From Acidobacteriota bacterium (GTDB lineage: Bacteria > Acidobacteriota > Terriglobia > Acidiferrales > UBA7541), in the NCBI GenBank assembly GCA_003223245.1, contig QHYI01000112.1, positions 1 through 64,000 on the forward strand: 64,000 bases of DNA, in the 5' to 3' direction. The position numbers and the translations under genes were made by a program. Position 1 is the stretch's first letter. Every line of letters begins with the position of its first letter. Below, in pieces: positions 8,731 to 17,520 of this stretch. The notes beneath the pieces are model-generated. The model was not told the origin of the DNA and ran no database searches. It was given only the letters and a program-made list of their open reading frames with translations.

Positions 8731-9348
8731 TTGATTAAGAGTGCAGCCCGCTCCGGCACTCGGCGAACCGCTGTCGCCGGTTTCAGCATGCTCGAGTTGG
8801 TAATGTCCATCTGCGTGATGCTGATTCTCACGGCCCTGGCTATTCCTTCGCTGACGCGGTCTTTGCGAAGTTATCAGCTCAATAGCGCGGCGGCGAGCGT
8901 CTCGGACATGCTGAAATTTACGCGCTTTGAAGCTGTGCGGCGCAACACGCAAATAAACTTTTTGATGCAGGCGAATGGCCCGGGCTGGCTAGTGGGTACG
9001 GATTCGAACAACAATGGGGTGCTGGATCCGAAGGAGAAACAACAAATGATCGCCGGGTATCCCACTTTGTTACCGGCAGGAACGGCGCCTGCTCCCACGG
9101 CCATCAAGGCTGCGCTCGGCGGCGCGGCGCTCACTACCCTGTCTGGGGCCAATGGCACAGTTACCTTTGACGCGCGAGGAGCGGTGCGGCAGGCAATCAA
9201 CGGGCCGTTAGCCGTTAACCCTTACGTGTTTTATGTTGGCAACGCCAACGATCCCGACTCCGGGTATCGTGCGGTCATCTTGCTTCCCTCTGGTAGCACG
9301 CAGACGTGGACGGCTCCGAGCGGCGGACCCTGGCGCCAGGTTGGCTAA
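8731..9348 (+). CDS. GspH/FimT-type minor pseudopilin, set 1
   Basis: A 205-residue type IV pilin-like protein. The class III leader ends in Gly before FSMLELVMSICVMLILTALA: the Phe+1 and Glu+5 required by prepilin peptidase and pilus assembly are both present, followed by the hydrophobic helix. The C-terminal globular part (about 60-205) contains the TVTFDARGAV strand seen in GspH/FimT proteins. The TTG at 8731 is chosen because GAGGA (8720-8724) stands six bases before it. It leads a four-gene run of minor pilins; such proteins prime the pilus or tune its surface properties. Confidence 0.85.
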   Translation: MIKSAARSGTRRTAVAGFSMLELVMSICVMLILTALAIPSLTRSLRSYQLNSAAASVSDMLKFTRFEAVRRNTQINFLMQANGPGWLVGTDSNNNGVLDPKEKQQMIAGYPTLLPAGTAPAPTAIKAALGGAALTTLSGANGTVTFDARGAVRQAINGPLAVNPYVFYVGNANDPDSGYRAVILLPSGSTQTWTAPSGGPWRQVG

Positions 9349-9369
9349 GGTGTGAGATCGCGGATTACC

Positions 9370-9924
9370 ATGCAACGCTCGACCAAAACGTTTCCTGTTC
9401 GGCAGAGGGGATTCAGTATCCTTGAAATGTTGTTTGCTACAGTTATTTTGCTGGTGGGCCTGGTTTCTGTTGCCCAACTCGTGCCCGCCTCCCTCATGTT
9501 GAATTACCGCAATCGCATGGATTCCTCCGCGCTGGTGTTTGCCCAGCGACAGCTCGACGTGATTCTGGATCAGCCGCTCAACCCTCCGGGGAACGCCTTT
9601 ACCGATCAGAACGGCAATACCTATCAGTTGGGCGATCCGACCACGCCCAATGTGGTCCAGGGCAACAACGTCGTGCCGTTCAATAATCAGACGCTCATCG
9701 ACTTTAGCGGGCCCACGCCTGCTGCCTACCCCACGAACGGCTACGGATTTACGTATCAAGATCCCCAAGACCCGACAGGGACAACCTACGACGTGCGCTG
9801 GGCTGTGATCGTCACCGGCAATGGCAACGTGGCGGCTTGCAAGCGCTTTATCCTCGGGGTTCGCCAAATCGGAGGTAATGGTTTCTTCTTGCCTATCACC
9901 CTCGATACCATGGTGACTCGATGA
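9370..9924 (+). CDS. PilV-type minor pilin, set 1
   Basis: A pilin-like protein with cleavage site RQRG/FSILEM (Phe+1, Glu+5) and a hydrophobic helix (MLFATVILLVGLVSVAQLV). The length (184 residues from ATG 9370) and order after a FimT-type gene match PilV, the type IV pilus modification pilin. A GTG at 9352 would add six residues to the leader; neither start has a convincing ribosome-binding site. Its last four bases (ATGA) overlap the start of the next gene, indicating translational coupling. Confidence 0.8.
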   Translation: MQRSTKTFPVRQRGFSILEMLFATVILLVGLVSVAQLVPASLMLNYRNRMDSSALVFAQRQLDVILDQPLNPPGNAFTDQNGNTYQLGDPTTPNVVQGNNVVPFNNQTLIDFSGPTPAAYPTNGYGFTYQDPQDPTGTTYDVRWAVIVTGNGNVAACKRFILGVRQIGGNGFFLPITLDTMVTR

Positions 9925-10766
9925 CGAGGCGGCGCGGCGGCAGATCAGAGCGCGGCTTCACGCTCATCGAAATGCTGGCCGCTCTTGGTATCTTTCTGGT
10001 GGTCAGCGGAGCTGCCTTTACGCTGCTCACTTCCTCTCAACAGCGCTACCAGACCGAATCCCAAGTCCTGAATTCTTTTCAGGAAGCGCGCCTCGGCCTG
10101 GATCAAATGGTCCGCGACATTAACGACGCCGGCTTCCCACCACCCACCTTCGCTAATGTCGATCCCACCCTGGTGACGAGCGCTCCCTTCGCCTGGAGCC
10201 CCGGCTACACCGTAATTCCCCCTTCACCGTGCCAGATCGGAACCGCCGGAGGCGGGACGTGCTTCACTCCCACAGACTTTGACATCATCATCGAGACAAA
10301 TACCGATCCCAGCCGCGATCCCGCCTGCGCCCCAAATTGCCGGGTGCAGTGGATTCGCTATCAACTCGGAGGCCCAAACGGGACGGCACTCATGCGCGGC
10401 GTTGTAGACAAGACGTCAGGCGGTGAACCGGGCGTGCAAACCTCTCAGGCCGGCGTGCTAGCTCCCTTCGTTCAGAATGTGGTGAATAATTCTCCCACAC
10501 TGCAAATCGGCCAATTTCAATTGGAGGCAGCATATCCTGCCGTCTTCCCCGGAGGAGCCCCCGTGCCTCTGTTTCAATACACTTGCGACACGCCCAACAC
10601 GCCCCAGCCTTGCCCCGGACTCGTAGGCACGGATAATTCACCAGCAAACATTCGTGACGTTGCCATTACCTTGATTGTAGCAGCGCCTTTACCGGATGCC
10701 GCGACAGGCCGCCCGCGCCTCGTTCAACTGGAAGGAAGGGGCCGCCGCATCAATCCGAATCAGTAG
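9921..10766 (+). CDS. PilW-type minor pilin, set 1
   Basis: A 281-residue protein with a short Arg-rich leader, cleavage site SERG/FTLIEM and the helix LAALGIFLVVSGAAFTLL, followed by RLGLDQMVRDINDAGFP, the conserved segment of PilW-like pilins. The C-terminal half is rich in Pro and contains Cys pairs that may form disulfides in the periplasm. ATG overlaps the preceding stop (ATGA), so it belongs to the same operon. Confidence 0.85.
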   Translation: MTRRRGGRSERGFTLIEMLAALGIFLVVSGAAFTLLTSSQQRYQTESQVLNSFQEARLGLDQMVRDINDAGFPPPTFANVDPTLVTSAPFAWSPGYTVIPPSPCQIGTAGGGTCFTPTDFDIIIETNTDPSRDPACAPNCRVQWIRYQLGGPNGTALMRGVVDKTSGGEPGVQTSQAGVLAPFVQNVVNNSPTLQIGQFQLEAAYPAVFPGGAPVPLFQYTCDTPNTPQPCPGLVGTDNSPANIRDVAITLIVAAPLPDAATGRPRLVQLEGRGRRINPNQ

Positions 10767-10804
10767 GGAGACCAGTATTCAGTTGGGCCAGGTTGCAAGC
10801 TGAG

Positions 10805-12325
10805 ATGAAGGTGCAGAAAACAAGACGAAAACGCCAGAAGGAAGCGGGAATCGCTCTGCTCATCGCCATTTTTATTTTGCTTCTGATTGGCGTGGCCGCG
10901 ATTGCTCTGGTTGTCTCTTCGGGCACGGAATCAGCTCTGGCTGGCAACTATCGCTCGTCGACGAGCGTGTACTATGCGGCCGTGGCAGGTTTGGAAGAGG
11001 CCCGCTCGCGCTTGCGCTCGAACAATCCCAACTCGTTTAGTAACCTTCCGCCCGGCAGCTTTCTGCCCCCGCCCGGAACGCCGCTGGCCGTTTGTAATCC
11101 TGTTTACGTCCTCAATCCAGCGCCCGGTGAGGTGGTCACGCCGTGGGATTCAACCAACGCCTACTATGATCAGCAGTACGGCCAAGAGTTCGGCGGCGTT
11201 TGTGGCACGACTGCGCCTCCGAGCACCTCCCCCAACACAACCTCTGTTTGGCAGAACAGCCCCCTGAGCAGTCTCCCGTTCCCTGGACCCCCCTACAAAT
11301 GGGTGCGCATCAGCGCTGTCACCGAGCAGTCCCTCAAGCTGGACACGTGCCCCAATGACACTTCTATAGACGCGACGCTAGTCTTCTACGGCGTGTTATC
11401 GCCTCTGTGTCCCCCTCCCAACCCTTATCCCATTCCGGGTCTCAACGACAGAGCTGCCGGGGCGCAGGTGCTGGAGGTCACCGCCCTTGCGGTTCTTCCC
11501 AATGGTAGCGAGAAACTGGTTCAATATCTTGTTGCCCCTATCGCTCTCCCCCCTTTTTCGGCTACGCTGACAATGGCTGGCCAGACTGCCAACAGTGTCG
11601 CCTTTAGCGCCCCGCAGTCAAATGCCAACTACAGAATAAACGGTGGCGATCAGGATGCCGTCGGCAGCTGCGTGCCGGGCCCGCCAGTCGATGCCATTGG
11701 CGTTTTTAACGGCGTTGACGAGGGAAACGTGATCAATGGGGGAAATGGCGGAACAGGGATTCCAGCCGCCGACCGCCCCAATTACACCGGAAGCAATGCT
11801 GCCCCTGATGTGAACGTCATCGCCTCAATTCCACCCACACTCCAAACACCGGCACAGCTCGAAGCTTTGGTGCAGGGTATCATTCAGGTCGCGGATGTGG
11901 TCATTCCTGGCCCCGCGACAGGCGCTAGTTTGCCCAGTTCCATGTATTCGCCGAACCCCAATCCTATGACGGTCGTGGTCAACGGCGACTTGGACCTGAA
12001 TGGGTGGAAGCATACCGGCTATGGCCTGCTCTTGGTGCGCGGCCACTTGAACTATGACCCGGACGCTTCCTGGGATGGCATTGTTATGGTGGTGGGCCAA
12101 GGCATAGTGACCGGCACTAAAGGCGGTACCGGCGTGTTTGATGGCGCGTTGCTTATCGCCAAGACTCTGGATGCTGGCGGCAACCTTCTCTCCCCCAATT
12201 TCGGCTTGGCTACTATGCTGTATGGTACCAATATGGGCGGCCGAGGTATGCGTTATAGCAGCTGCTGGATTCAGGCCTCCCAACCCGGCATCCGAATTCT
12301 CTCTTTCCACGAAATCTCCCAATAA
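10805..12325 (+). CDS. PilX-type protein, set 1, large C-terminal domain
   Basis: The N-terminus has a basic stretch, then GIALLIAIFILLLIGVAAIAL and the ESALAGNYRSSTSVYYAAVAGLEEA segment, the hallmark of PilX N-terminal domains: Glu+5 of ordinary pilins is absent. At about 500 residues it is much longer than classical PilX (about 200). The extra part is secreted-type, rich in Asn, Gly and Pro, with repeated beta-like units towards the end (MTVVVNGDLDLNG, GLLLVRGHLNYDPD, WDGIVMVVGQGIV), suggesting a beta-helical surface domain. Start may be TTG 10793 or ATG 10805; neither has a clear ribosome-binding site. It closes the first pilin set. Confidence 0.8.
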   Translation: MKVQKTRRKRQKEAGIALLIAIFILLLIGVAAIALVVSSGTESALAGNYRSSTSVYYAAVAGLEEARSRLRSNNPNSFSNLPPGSFLPPPGTPLAVCNPVYVLNPAPGEVVTPWDSTNAYYDQQYGQEFGGVCGTTAPPSTSPNTTSVWQNSPLSSLPFPGPPYKWVRISAVTEQSLKLDTCPNDTSIDATLVFYGVLSPLCPPPNPYPIPGLNDRAAGAQVLEVTALAVLPNGSEKLVQYLVAPIALPPFSATLTMAGQTANSVAFSAPQSNANYRINGGDQDAVGSCVPGPPVDAIGVFNGVDEGNVINGGNGGTGIPAADRPNYTGSNAAPDVNVIASIPPTLQTPAQLEALVQGIIQVADVVIPGPATGASLPSSMYSPNPNPMTVVVNGDLDLNGWKHTGYGLLLVRGHLNYDPDASWDGIVMVVGQGIVTGTKGGTGVFDGALLIAKTLDAGGNLLSPNFGLATMLYGTNMGGRGMRYSSCWIQASQPGIRILSFHEISQ

Positions 12326-12564
12326 CGCTTGCTGCGTCCCCTTAGGTCCAGGCGCGACGCGACTTGTTACCTTTCTACCCATGGCTTGCTCTTTAATCCA
12401 GGCGCACTCGTTGAAGTCTTTCTGTAACCTCCACTATTTCAATGACTTGAATTAGCAATGCGCTTGGTGCGCAAAGTGCCTCCCCTAATACGTCGTCAAG
12501 TCTCTGTCCGCTGCGGTAGACCCGGCCATTTATGGCGCAGGGACTTAGGACATGAGGGATTTCT
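12326..12564. other. Spacer between the two pilin sets
   Basis: About 240 bp separate the two sets. The only structure seen is the branched leader fold at 12498-12546. No gene or convincing promoter was recognised. Confidence 0.4.
12498..12546 (+). ncRNA. Possible branched RNA leader before pilin set 2
   Basis: AAGTCTCTG (12498-12506) pairs with CAGGGACTT (12538-12546) as a 9-bp stem with one G-U pair. The enclosed 31 bases can form two small hairpins, CCG-CTG-CGG and GCCA-TTTA-TGGC, giving a three-way junction that ends 18 bp before ATG 12565. This is a hand fold; it does not match the c-di-GMP riboswitch consensus I know. It may be a regulatory leader or chance. Confidence 0.3.
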
Positions 12565-13242
12565 ATGAGGATGAACGGCAAGCTAGATCGATCGCAGCGC
12601 AGACGCTGCAAAGGCTTCTCCACTCTCGAGTTGCTCATGGTTATGTTCGTATCGCTGGTTATCGCTGCGATGGCCATACCTGGGTTTAACCAAGTGCAGC
12701 GCACTTTGCGCATATCGGGGGATGTTCGGAACCTGAATGGGGCCATCAACCAGGCAAAGCTAATGGCGGCAGCGGACTTCACGCGCGCCCGCCTGTACAT
12801 CGACCTGGGCGCTGACAACGTAAATACTTTTCATGTCGACGTCTGGAATAACGCGAATGGCTGCTGGCAGGTTGTCGGCGACCTTAGCAACCCCTGCCTG
12901 GTTCGTGGCGTCAGCCCCGTCCAATACCTCTCGCCGGGCGTGAGCTTCGGGACCTCCGGAGTTGCAGCGCCTCCGCCGAATACGCAGTCGAATGGCATAC
13001 AACAGGCACCGACTTGCTTCCACACGCACGGAAACGGGCTTGGCACAGTCTCCGCTACAGCCTGCATCACGTTCAATTCGCGAGGCATACCGATCCTCCC
13101 GCTCAACGGAGTGCCGTACAGTAACGATGCTGTCTATATCACCGACGGCAGGCAAGTCTATGCCGTGACGGTTGGACTTACGGGCCTTAGCCAAGTCTGG
13201 GCCATAAGCGCAAACGGCAATGGACACTGGTACCGCAAATAA
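12565..13242 (+). CDS. GspH/FimT-type minor pseudopilin, set 2
   Basis: A 225-residue pilin-like protein with cleavage site RRCKG/FSTLEL (Phe+1, Glu+5), then LLMVMFVSLVIAAMAIPGF and a FimT-like arrangement with a late ACITFNSRGIPILP strand. It is the counterpart of the gene at 8731 but shares little outside the N-terminal helix, so the two sets diverged long ago or were acquired separately. GAGGGA (12553-12558) precedes ATG 12565. Four Cys in the globular part may form two disulfides. Confidence 0.85.
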   Translation: MRMNGKLDRSQRRRCKGFSTLELLMVMFVSLVIAAMAIPGFNQVQRTLRISGDVRNLNGAINQAKLMAAADFTRARLYIDLGADNVNTFHVDVWNNANGCWQVVGDLSNPCLVRGVSPVQYLSPGVSFGTSGVAAPPPNTQSNGIQQAPTCFHTHGNGLGTVSATACITFNSRGIPILPLNGVPYSNDAVYITDGRQVYAVTVGLTGLSQVWAISANGNGHWYRK

Positions 13243-13253
13243 GGAAGGCAGAG

Positions 13254-13802
13254 ATGAAACTTCACGGTTCAACCCGAGTGGGTAACGCCAAAAAGAAACT
13301 GCAGGCGGGCATCAGCCTTATCGAGACCATGATCGCGTTGTCCCTGCTCCTGGTCGCCGCCGCCGGCATCATGACCATGGCGACCGTGGCCATGACCACG
13401 ACGGAAAACCAAGGCCACTTGGTCGCACGTACCGCCGAATACGCCCAGGACAAGATGGAGCAATTGCTTGCCTTGCAATATCAAGATCAACTTACTGATA
13501 CGACGGTGTTTCCCGCAGTTGCTGGAGTCGCTTGCCCAACCACTTGTGGGCTGACACCCGGAGGCGGTTTGAACCCCGATGCGCCTGTCGTGGGTTACTC
13601 GGACTATGTGGACAAGAGCGGGAACCCGGTTGCGGCAGGAGCCAACTGGCAATATGTGCGGGTCTGGCAAATCACCGAAAATGTAGCACTGAAGTTGAAG
13701 ACCATCACGGTAGTAACCCAGGTTCGTTCCCAGATTGGTGGGTACCAACGCGCTCTTCTTCCCAGGTCCACCGTCAGTTGCCTAAAGTCGAGCCCTTTCT
13801 GA
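13254..13802 (+). CDS. PilV-type minor pilin, set 2
   Basis: A 182-residue protein with leader ending KLQAG and mature start ISLIETMIALSLLLVAAAGIM: position +1 is Ile instead of Phe, which prepilin peptidases tolerate, and Glu+5 is kept. MEQLLALQYQDQ corresponds to the PilV segment after the helix. An AAGGAAGG ribosome-binding site stands before ATG 13254. It lies 11 bp after the FimT-type gene and 9 bp before the PilW-type gene. Confidence 0.8.
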   Translation: MKLHGSTRVGNAKKKLQAGISLIETMIALSLLLVAAAGIMTMATVAMTTTENQGHLVARTAEYAQDKMEQLLALQYQDQLTDTTVFPAVAGVACPTTCGLTPGGGLNPDAPVVGYSDYVDKSGNPVAAGANWQYVRVWQITENVALKLKTITVVTQVRSQIGGYQRALLPRSTVSCLKSSPF

Positions 13803-13811
13803 GGGGTCATT

Positions 13812-14987
13812 ATGCGAATCGAGAAAGAGTGGAAGCTCATCATGCGCAGACAACAAGCTGGCTTCACCTTGATGGAAACCATGGTGTCTCTGCTGGTCCT
13901 CTTGGCCGTCTCCGCGATCGTCATGACGGGGATGATGCAAATGATGAAAACCGAGGGAACCATCACCAACCGCACCGAGATGCATACGAGCGTGCGCGGC
14001 GCGACGGAGCTCTTGGAGCAGGAAATTGGTCAGTCCGGGAAAATCTCACTGCCTCCTCTTCCAAACGCAAACACCGCTTGGGCCATGCTGACCCCCGTGG
14101 TGGTCCCAATGGACCTACCTGTTACGGCGGCCGTGCAGTTTAACGTTTATGACCCACAGGATCCGGCTCGAGGTCCGGTCCTCTTTGAGGGGGAATGGGT
14201 CACCGTAGATACCGGGCTGAACAAGGAAGCGGTGCAATTGCAGTGCCCCGCAGCGCCGGGGAACTGCCCCAATCCTTCTTTCACATGGAATGCGACCTTT
14301 TATTACTCCCACACACCCGCTGCGTTTCGGGGAACCGCCATTGTAGGGGTCCCCATTAGCGTGCCGGGGGCCTTCTCGACCGGAATTGTGCCACCCGCCG
14401 CGGGGGTTATGCCGACGCCCCCAGCGGGTTATGCGGGCTATCCGGTTTGGCCGGTGAATGCACCCGGGCAGGGTTCGACTGGCACAGTATTGAAACTCTA
14501 TGGCGACATCAACGGGGATGGGCACATGGTTTATGTGGAGTACACCTGTGTCCCCGGCACTCCGCAAAACCCGGGCTTTCTCTACCGCAACCAGGTGAAT
14601 TTCTGGAATTTGCCGGTAGTGCCCCCGTTGGATCCCTCGATGATCGTCTTGAACGGGGTTCTCGCAAATCCGGCCAGTCCCACCGGAGCCGCCGTCCCCT
14701 GTTTTTCTTACCAGCTTCAGACCCGTGAGGGGATCAACGCGGCGGCCAAGGACATGACGTTTGTTACCGACGTGGCGGTTACGCTTACCGTGCAGACGCA
14801 GAACCCTGATCCCCAAACGCCACTCATCAATGGCCAACCCAACTACCAGACCGAGACCAAGGCGCTGCTGAACGTCTCGCCGCGCAATGTGTTCAACGCC
14901 TTCGAATTCGCGGAACTCGATTATTTGAACCGTATTCAGCCTACGCCCATGATCATCAAAAGCAATACTCTGCCGAATTACCAGTGA
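13812..14987 (+). CDS. PilW-type minor pilin, set 2
   Basis: A 391-residue PilW-like pilin: leader to RRQQAG, mature start FTLMETMVSLLVLLAVSAIV with Phe+1 and Glu+5, then RGATELLEQEIGQSGKI, the PilW signature segment. The globular region is about 100 residues longer than in set 1 and is rich in Pro, Gly and aromatic residues. GAGGGGT just upstream supports ATG 13812; a second ATG at 13842 would give a leader of only six residues, which is unusually short. Confidence 0.85.
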   Translation: MRIEKEWKLIMRRQQAGFTLMETMVSLLVLLAVSAIVMTGMMQMMKTEGTITNRTEMHTSVRGATELLEQEIGQSGKISLPPLPNANTAWAMLTPVVVPMDLPVTAAVQFNVYDPQDPARGPVLFEGEWVTVDTGLNKEAVQLQCPAAPGNCPNPSFTWNATFYYSHTPAAFRGTAIVGVPISVPGAFSTGIVPPAAGVMPTPPAGYAGYPVWPVNAPGQGSTGTVLKLYGDINGDGHMVYVEYTCVPGTPQNPGFLYRNQVNFWNLPVVPPLDPSMIVLNGVLANPASPTGAAVPCFSYQLQTREGINAAAKDMTFVTDVAVTLTVQTQNPDPQTPLINGQPNYQTETKALLNVSPRNVFNAFEFAELDYLNRIQPTPMIIKSNTLPNYQ

Positions 14988-15024
14988 GCGCATGGTGAGG
15001 AAGAACGGAAACGGAGAAATATCC

Positions 15025-16527
15025 ATGAAACCAAACAACCAAAAAGGTTCCGCGCTGATCTTCGCCCTGATCCTCCTGTTGGTGCTCTCGGCGATGGCCG
15101 GCTCGCTGATGTTCCTGTCCAACTCCGAGACCTATTCGAGCATGAATTACCGCATGATGACCGAGGCGCGCTACGGCGCGGAGGCCGGTGTGCATGCGGC
15201 CTCGAACTTCATCATGAATGCGTATGTGCCGCCCACGACTTGCGCGGGCTGCAACTTTGCGGGGTTCACCACCAACGTCTATCCAGTCACGGACACGAAC
15301 GGTCAACCCATCTACTTGTCCACGTTAAGCACCCAGTCTGCCAATTATCCGAATGGGGCAATGCAGACGGCCTTTGCCACTGCCATGAACGCCAATCAGC
15401 CCTTGCAGCAGGCTGGCCGGGGAGCAAACACGGTCACCTACAGTGCTTCGGCGCAGTTGATGTCTATGGTGTCCATCACACCGTTTGGAACCACCCAGCC
15501 CATGACCATTCAGACCTGGCAAATCACCGCGCATGGCAACATCGGCAACGTGCAAAATGGCGAAGCCGAAGTGGTCACCACACTGGAACGCTACATCTCG
15601 CCGGCATTTGCTTATGCAGCGTTTGCCGACGGCAGTGGTTGCGGGCAGATTACCTTCACAGGCAACGGCTCAACCAACGGCTACGATTCCAGCTCGCTTT
15701 CCACAGTCGGCGGAGTCGTTCAAGCGCCGACGGGCGCTAACCTCCTTGGCTACGGCGGAAACATCGGTACGGATGGAAATGATAACAGCAGCGCTGGCAA
15801 CCCCACGATCCACGGGACGTTGTCGACTCCTAACTCAGGGTTCGGCGTTTGCTCCTCGGGTAACGTAACAGCGTATACGGGCAACCTCAATCAGGTCACC
15901 GGCGGCCTGGTGCAATTGCCTCAGGCCGTCACTTTCCCCGCGCCATCCATAACGCCGCCGACGCCGGGCTCTCCCAACATCACCACGGGACAGCAGCTCG
16001 GACCTTGCGCGGCATCCCCCTGCAATTACGGGGATATCACCTTGAGCGGGAACGAAACGCTGACGCTCACCCCGGGAACTTACAGCATCAACAGTCTCAG
16101 CATTTCCGGTAATGCCAAAATTACGGTCGCTCCCGACCCCGTCACGGGTCAATACGGTCCAATCATCCTCAATGTGGCAAACCAACAAACTACGGCCAAC
16201 AATTCCAACACGCCTATCACTATTACGGGCAATGCGATCAATAACCCGACGTACGATCCCTCCTTGCTCCAGATCGTTTGCTGCGCCTCAGGAACGCCTG
16301 CTAACCCCACTATTCAGATCGCCGGGAACGGCGCCAGCGCGGCGGTAGTTTACGCCCCAAACGCAACGGTGGATCTGAAAGGAAACGCTACATTCTACGG
16401 GTCGGTCATCGCGAGTCAGTTGTTGGATGTCGGAAACGGGGCCATCTACTACGATATGAAATTGAGAAAGAAGCTGTTTACGGTCGGAAATTACGTCCTC
16501 AACGCCTTCACCTGGAACAAGTACTGA
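15025..16527 (+). CDS. PilX-type protein, set 2, with beta-helix-like C-terminal domain
   Basis: The N-terminus KGSALIFALILLLVLSAMAG followed by SNSETYSSMNYRMMTEARYGAEAGVHAA is PilX-like, without Glu+5. The long secreted part (about 100-500) carries Gly/Asn/Thr-rich repeats (ITLSGNETLTLTPGTYSIN, LSISGNAKITVAPDP, PTIQIAGNGASAAVVYAPN) resembling the polymer-like domain often attached to such proteins, and ends GSVIASQLLDVGNGAIYYD. A GGAG at 15013-15016 favours ATG 15025 over ATG 14992. It is the last gene of the pilin region, directly before a strong terminator; no PilY1-type adhesin is present. Confidence 0.8.
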   Translation: MKPNNQKGSALIFALILLLVLSAMAGSLMFLSNSETYSSMNYRMMTEARYGAEAGVHAASNFIMNAYVPPTTCAGCNFAGFTTNVYPVTDTNGQPIYLSTLSTQSANYPNGAMQTAFATAMNANQPLQQAGRGANTVTYSASAQLMSMVSITPFGTTQPMTIQTWQITAHGNIGNVQNGEAEVVTTLERYISPAFAYAAFADGSGCGQITFTGNGSTNGYDSSSLSTVGGVVQAPTGANLLGYGGNIGTDGNDNSSAGNPTIHGTLSTPNSGFGVCSSGNVTAYTGNLNQVTGGLVQLPQAVTFPAPSITPPTPGSPNITTGQQLGPCAASPCNYGDITLSGNETLTLTPGTYSINSLSISGNAKITVAPDPVTGQYGPIILNVANQQTTANNSNTPITITGNAINNPTYDPSLLQIVCCASGTPANPTIQIAGNGASAAVVYAPNATVDLKGNATFYGSVIASQLLDVGNGAIYYDMKLRKKLFTVGNYVLNAFTWNKY

Positions 16528-16560
16528 TTTCCAGTTAAGACGAAAAACTCGGTCTTTTCC

Positions 16561-16580
16561 TTGACCCAACTTGACCCAAC
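16561..16580 (+). repeat. Tandem TTGACCCAAC duplication
   Basis: Two exact head-to-tail copies of TTGACCCAAC lie directly before the terminator hairpin; the second copy overlaps the first two bases of the stem. Confidence 0.8.
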
Positions 16581-16613
16581 GGGCCGGCCTTACGAGCTGG
16601 CCCGTCTCTTTTG
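16579..16613 (+). terminator. Intrinsic terminator closing the pilin operon
   Basis: ACGGGCCGGC (16579-16588) pairs with GCTGGCCCGT (16596-16605), ten base pairs with one G-U, around a 7-base loop, followed by CTCTTTTGT. It lies 52 bp after the PilX stop. Confidence 0.85.
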
Positions 16614-16646
16614 TGTTGGCCACTCAGGGCCACTGGAGCGGGCCTT

Positions 16647-16676
16647 TTGGTGCACGGCCACTTCGGGCGCTATAAT
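16647..16676 (+). promoter_or_regulatory. Promoter for hslV
   Basis: A consensus TATAAT (16671-16676) with a partial -35 TTGGTG (16647-16652) at 18 bp. Transcription would begin near 16683, which rules out the upstream in-frame ATG at 16683 as the start and agrees with ATG 16710. Confidence 0.55.
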
Positions 16677-16695
16677 CGTCGGATGCGAAGCAGCC

Positions 16696-16702
16696 AGGAA
16701 AG
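16696..16702 (+). promoter_or_regulatory. Ribosome-binding site deciding the hslV start
   Basis: AGGAAAG ends seven bases before ATG 16710. With the TATAAT at 16671 it fixes the short form of HslV. Confidence 0.6.
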
Positions 16703-16709
16703 TGCGCCG

Positions 16710-17234
16710 ATGCACGGCACCACGGTTTTGTGTGTGCGCAAAGACAACAAAGTCGTGCTTATCGGCGACGGCCAAGTGACCATGGGCGATCATGTGATGA
16801 AGCACACGGCGCGCAAGACTCGGCGGCTGTATAACGACAAAGTCCTTGCTGGATTCGCCGGGTCCACCGCCGATGCCATTACACTGTTCGAACGCTTCGA
16901 GGGGAAGCTGCAGGAATCTTCAGGCAATCTTCAGAAAGCCGCTGTCGAGCTGGCCAAGGAATGGCGCAAGGACCGCGCGCTTCGTCATCTTGAGGCCATG
17001 CTCATCGTGGCCGATAGCAAGAATACGTTCATTCTTTCAGGCAACGGCGACGTCATCGAGCCGGATGACGGGCTTGTGGCGATTGGTTCTGGTGGCAGTT
17101 ATGCTCTGGCCGCCGCGCGCGCGATGCTGAAAAATTCCAAGCTGAGCGCCAAGGATTTGGCGATGGAAGCAATGCGCATCGCGAGCGAAATCTGCATCTA
17201 TACCAATGCTAATTTCACCGTCGAAGAACTTTAG
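16710..17234 (+). CDS. hslV: ATP-dependent protease subunit HslV
   Basis: The proteolytic core of the HslVU (ClpQY) protease, a dodecameric threonine peptidase in the cytoplasm that degrades proteins unfolded by HslU. From ATG 16710 the protein starts [11 protein letters not shown], so the catalytic Thr is residue 4 and must be exposed by removing three residues, as in some other bacteria, whereas in E. coli only Met is removed. [15 protein letters not shown]-like [21 protein letters not shown] and the C-terminal [15 protein letters not shown] and ICIYTN segments are family hallmarks. Length (174) equals the usual size. HslU follows after a 286-bp gap. Confidence 0.95.
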   Translation: MHGTTVLCVRKDNKVVLIGDGQVTMGDHVMKHTARKTRRLYNDKVLAGFAGSTADAITLFERFEGKLQESSGNLQKAAVELAKEWRKDRALRHLEAMLIVADSKNTFILSGNGDVIEPDDGLVAIGSGGSYALAAARAMLKNSKLSAKDLAMEAMRIASEICIYTNANFTVEEL

Positions 17235-17520
17235 TCTGCGTTTTTGTGGATCGCCCAAATGGATACGAGGCGTAACGTCATGAACTTTTCATCCTGAGCT
17301 GGCCTGCAGCAGGGAGGCCAAGCCAAGGATCCCAGGCGATCCCCAGTCGGGACAGGAATGGCTTTTAGCTCCGATCGTTTGCCAGTGCATTCGACGGATT
17401 TCGTTTGTAAACCATCTCAGGGTGTGTAGCATCTTGTACTTAGGGGATGTTAGGCTGTGACCGTGCCTCTTTTCACTAAAACTTGGAACGGAAACCGGGA
17501 CGTAGAACCGAGAGCCCAGA
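17235..17520. other. Spacer splitting hslV and hslU
   Basis: 286 bp without a supported gene; hslV and hslU are normally adjacent. No good promoter or terminator was identified by eye. The stretch CCTGAGCTGGCCTGCAGCAG near 17295 looks like dispersed intergenic filler, but no second copy is in the window. Confidence 0.4.

Noticed and set aside
12326-12564. Cyclic di-GMP riboswitch before pilin set 2
   Set aside because: The conserved GEMM sequences around the tetraloop and receptor are absent; only a simple branched fold can be drawn.
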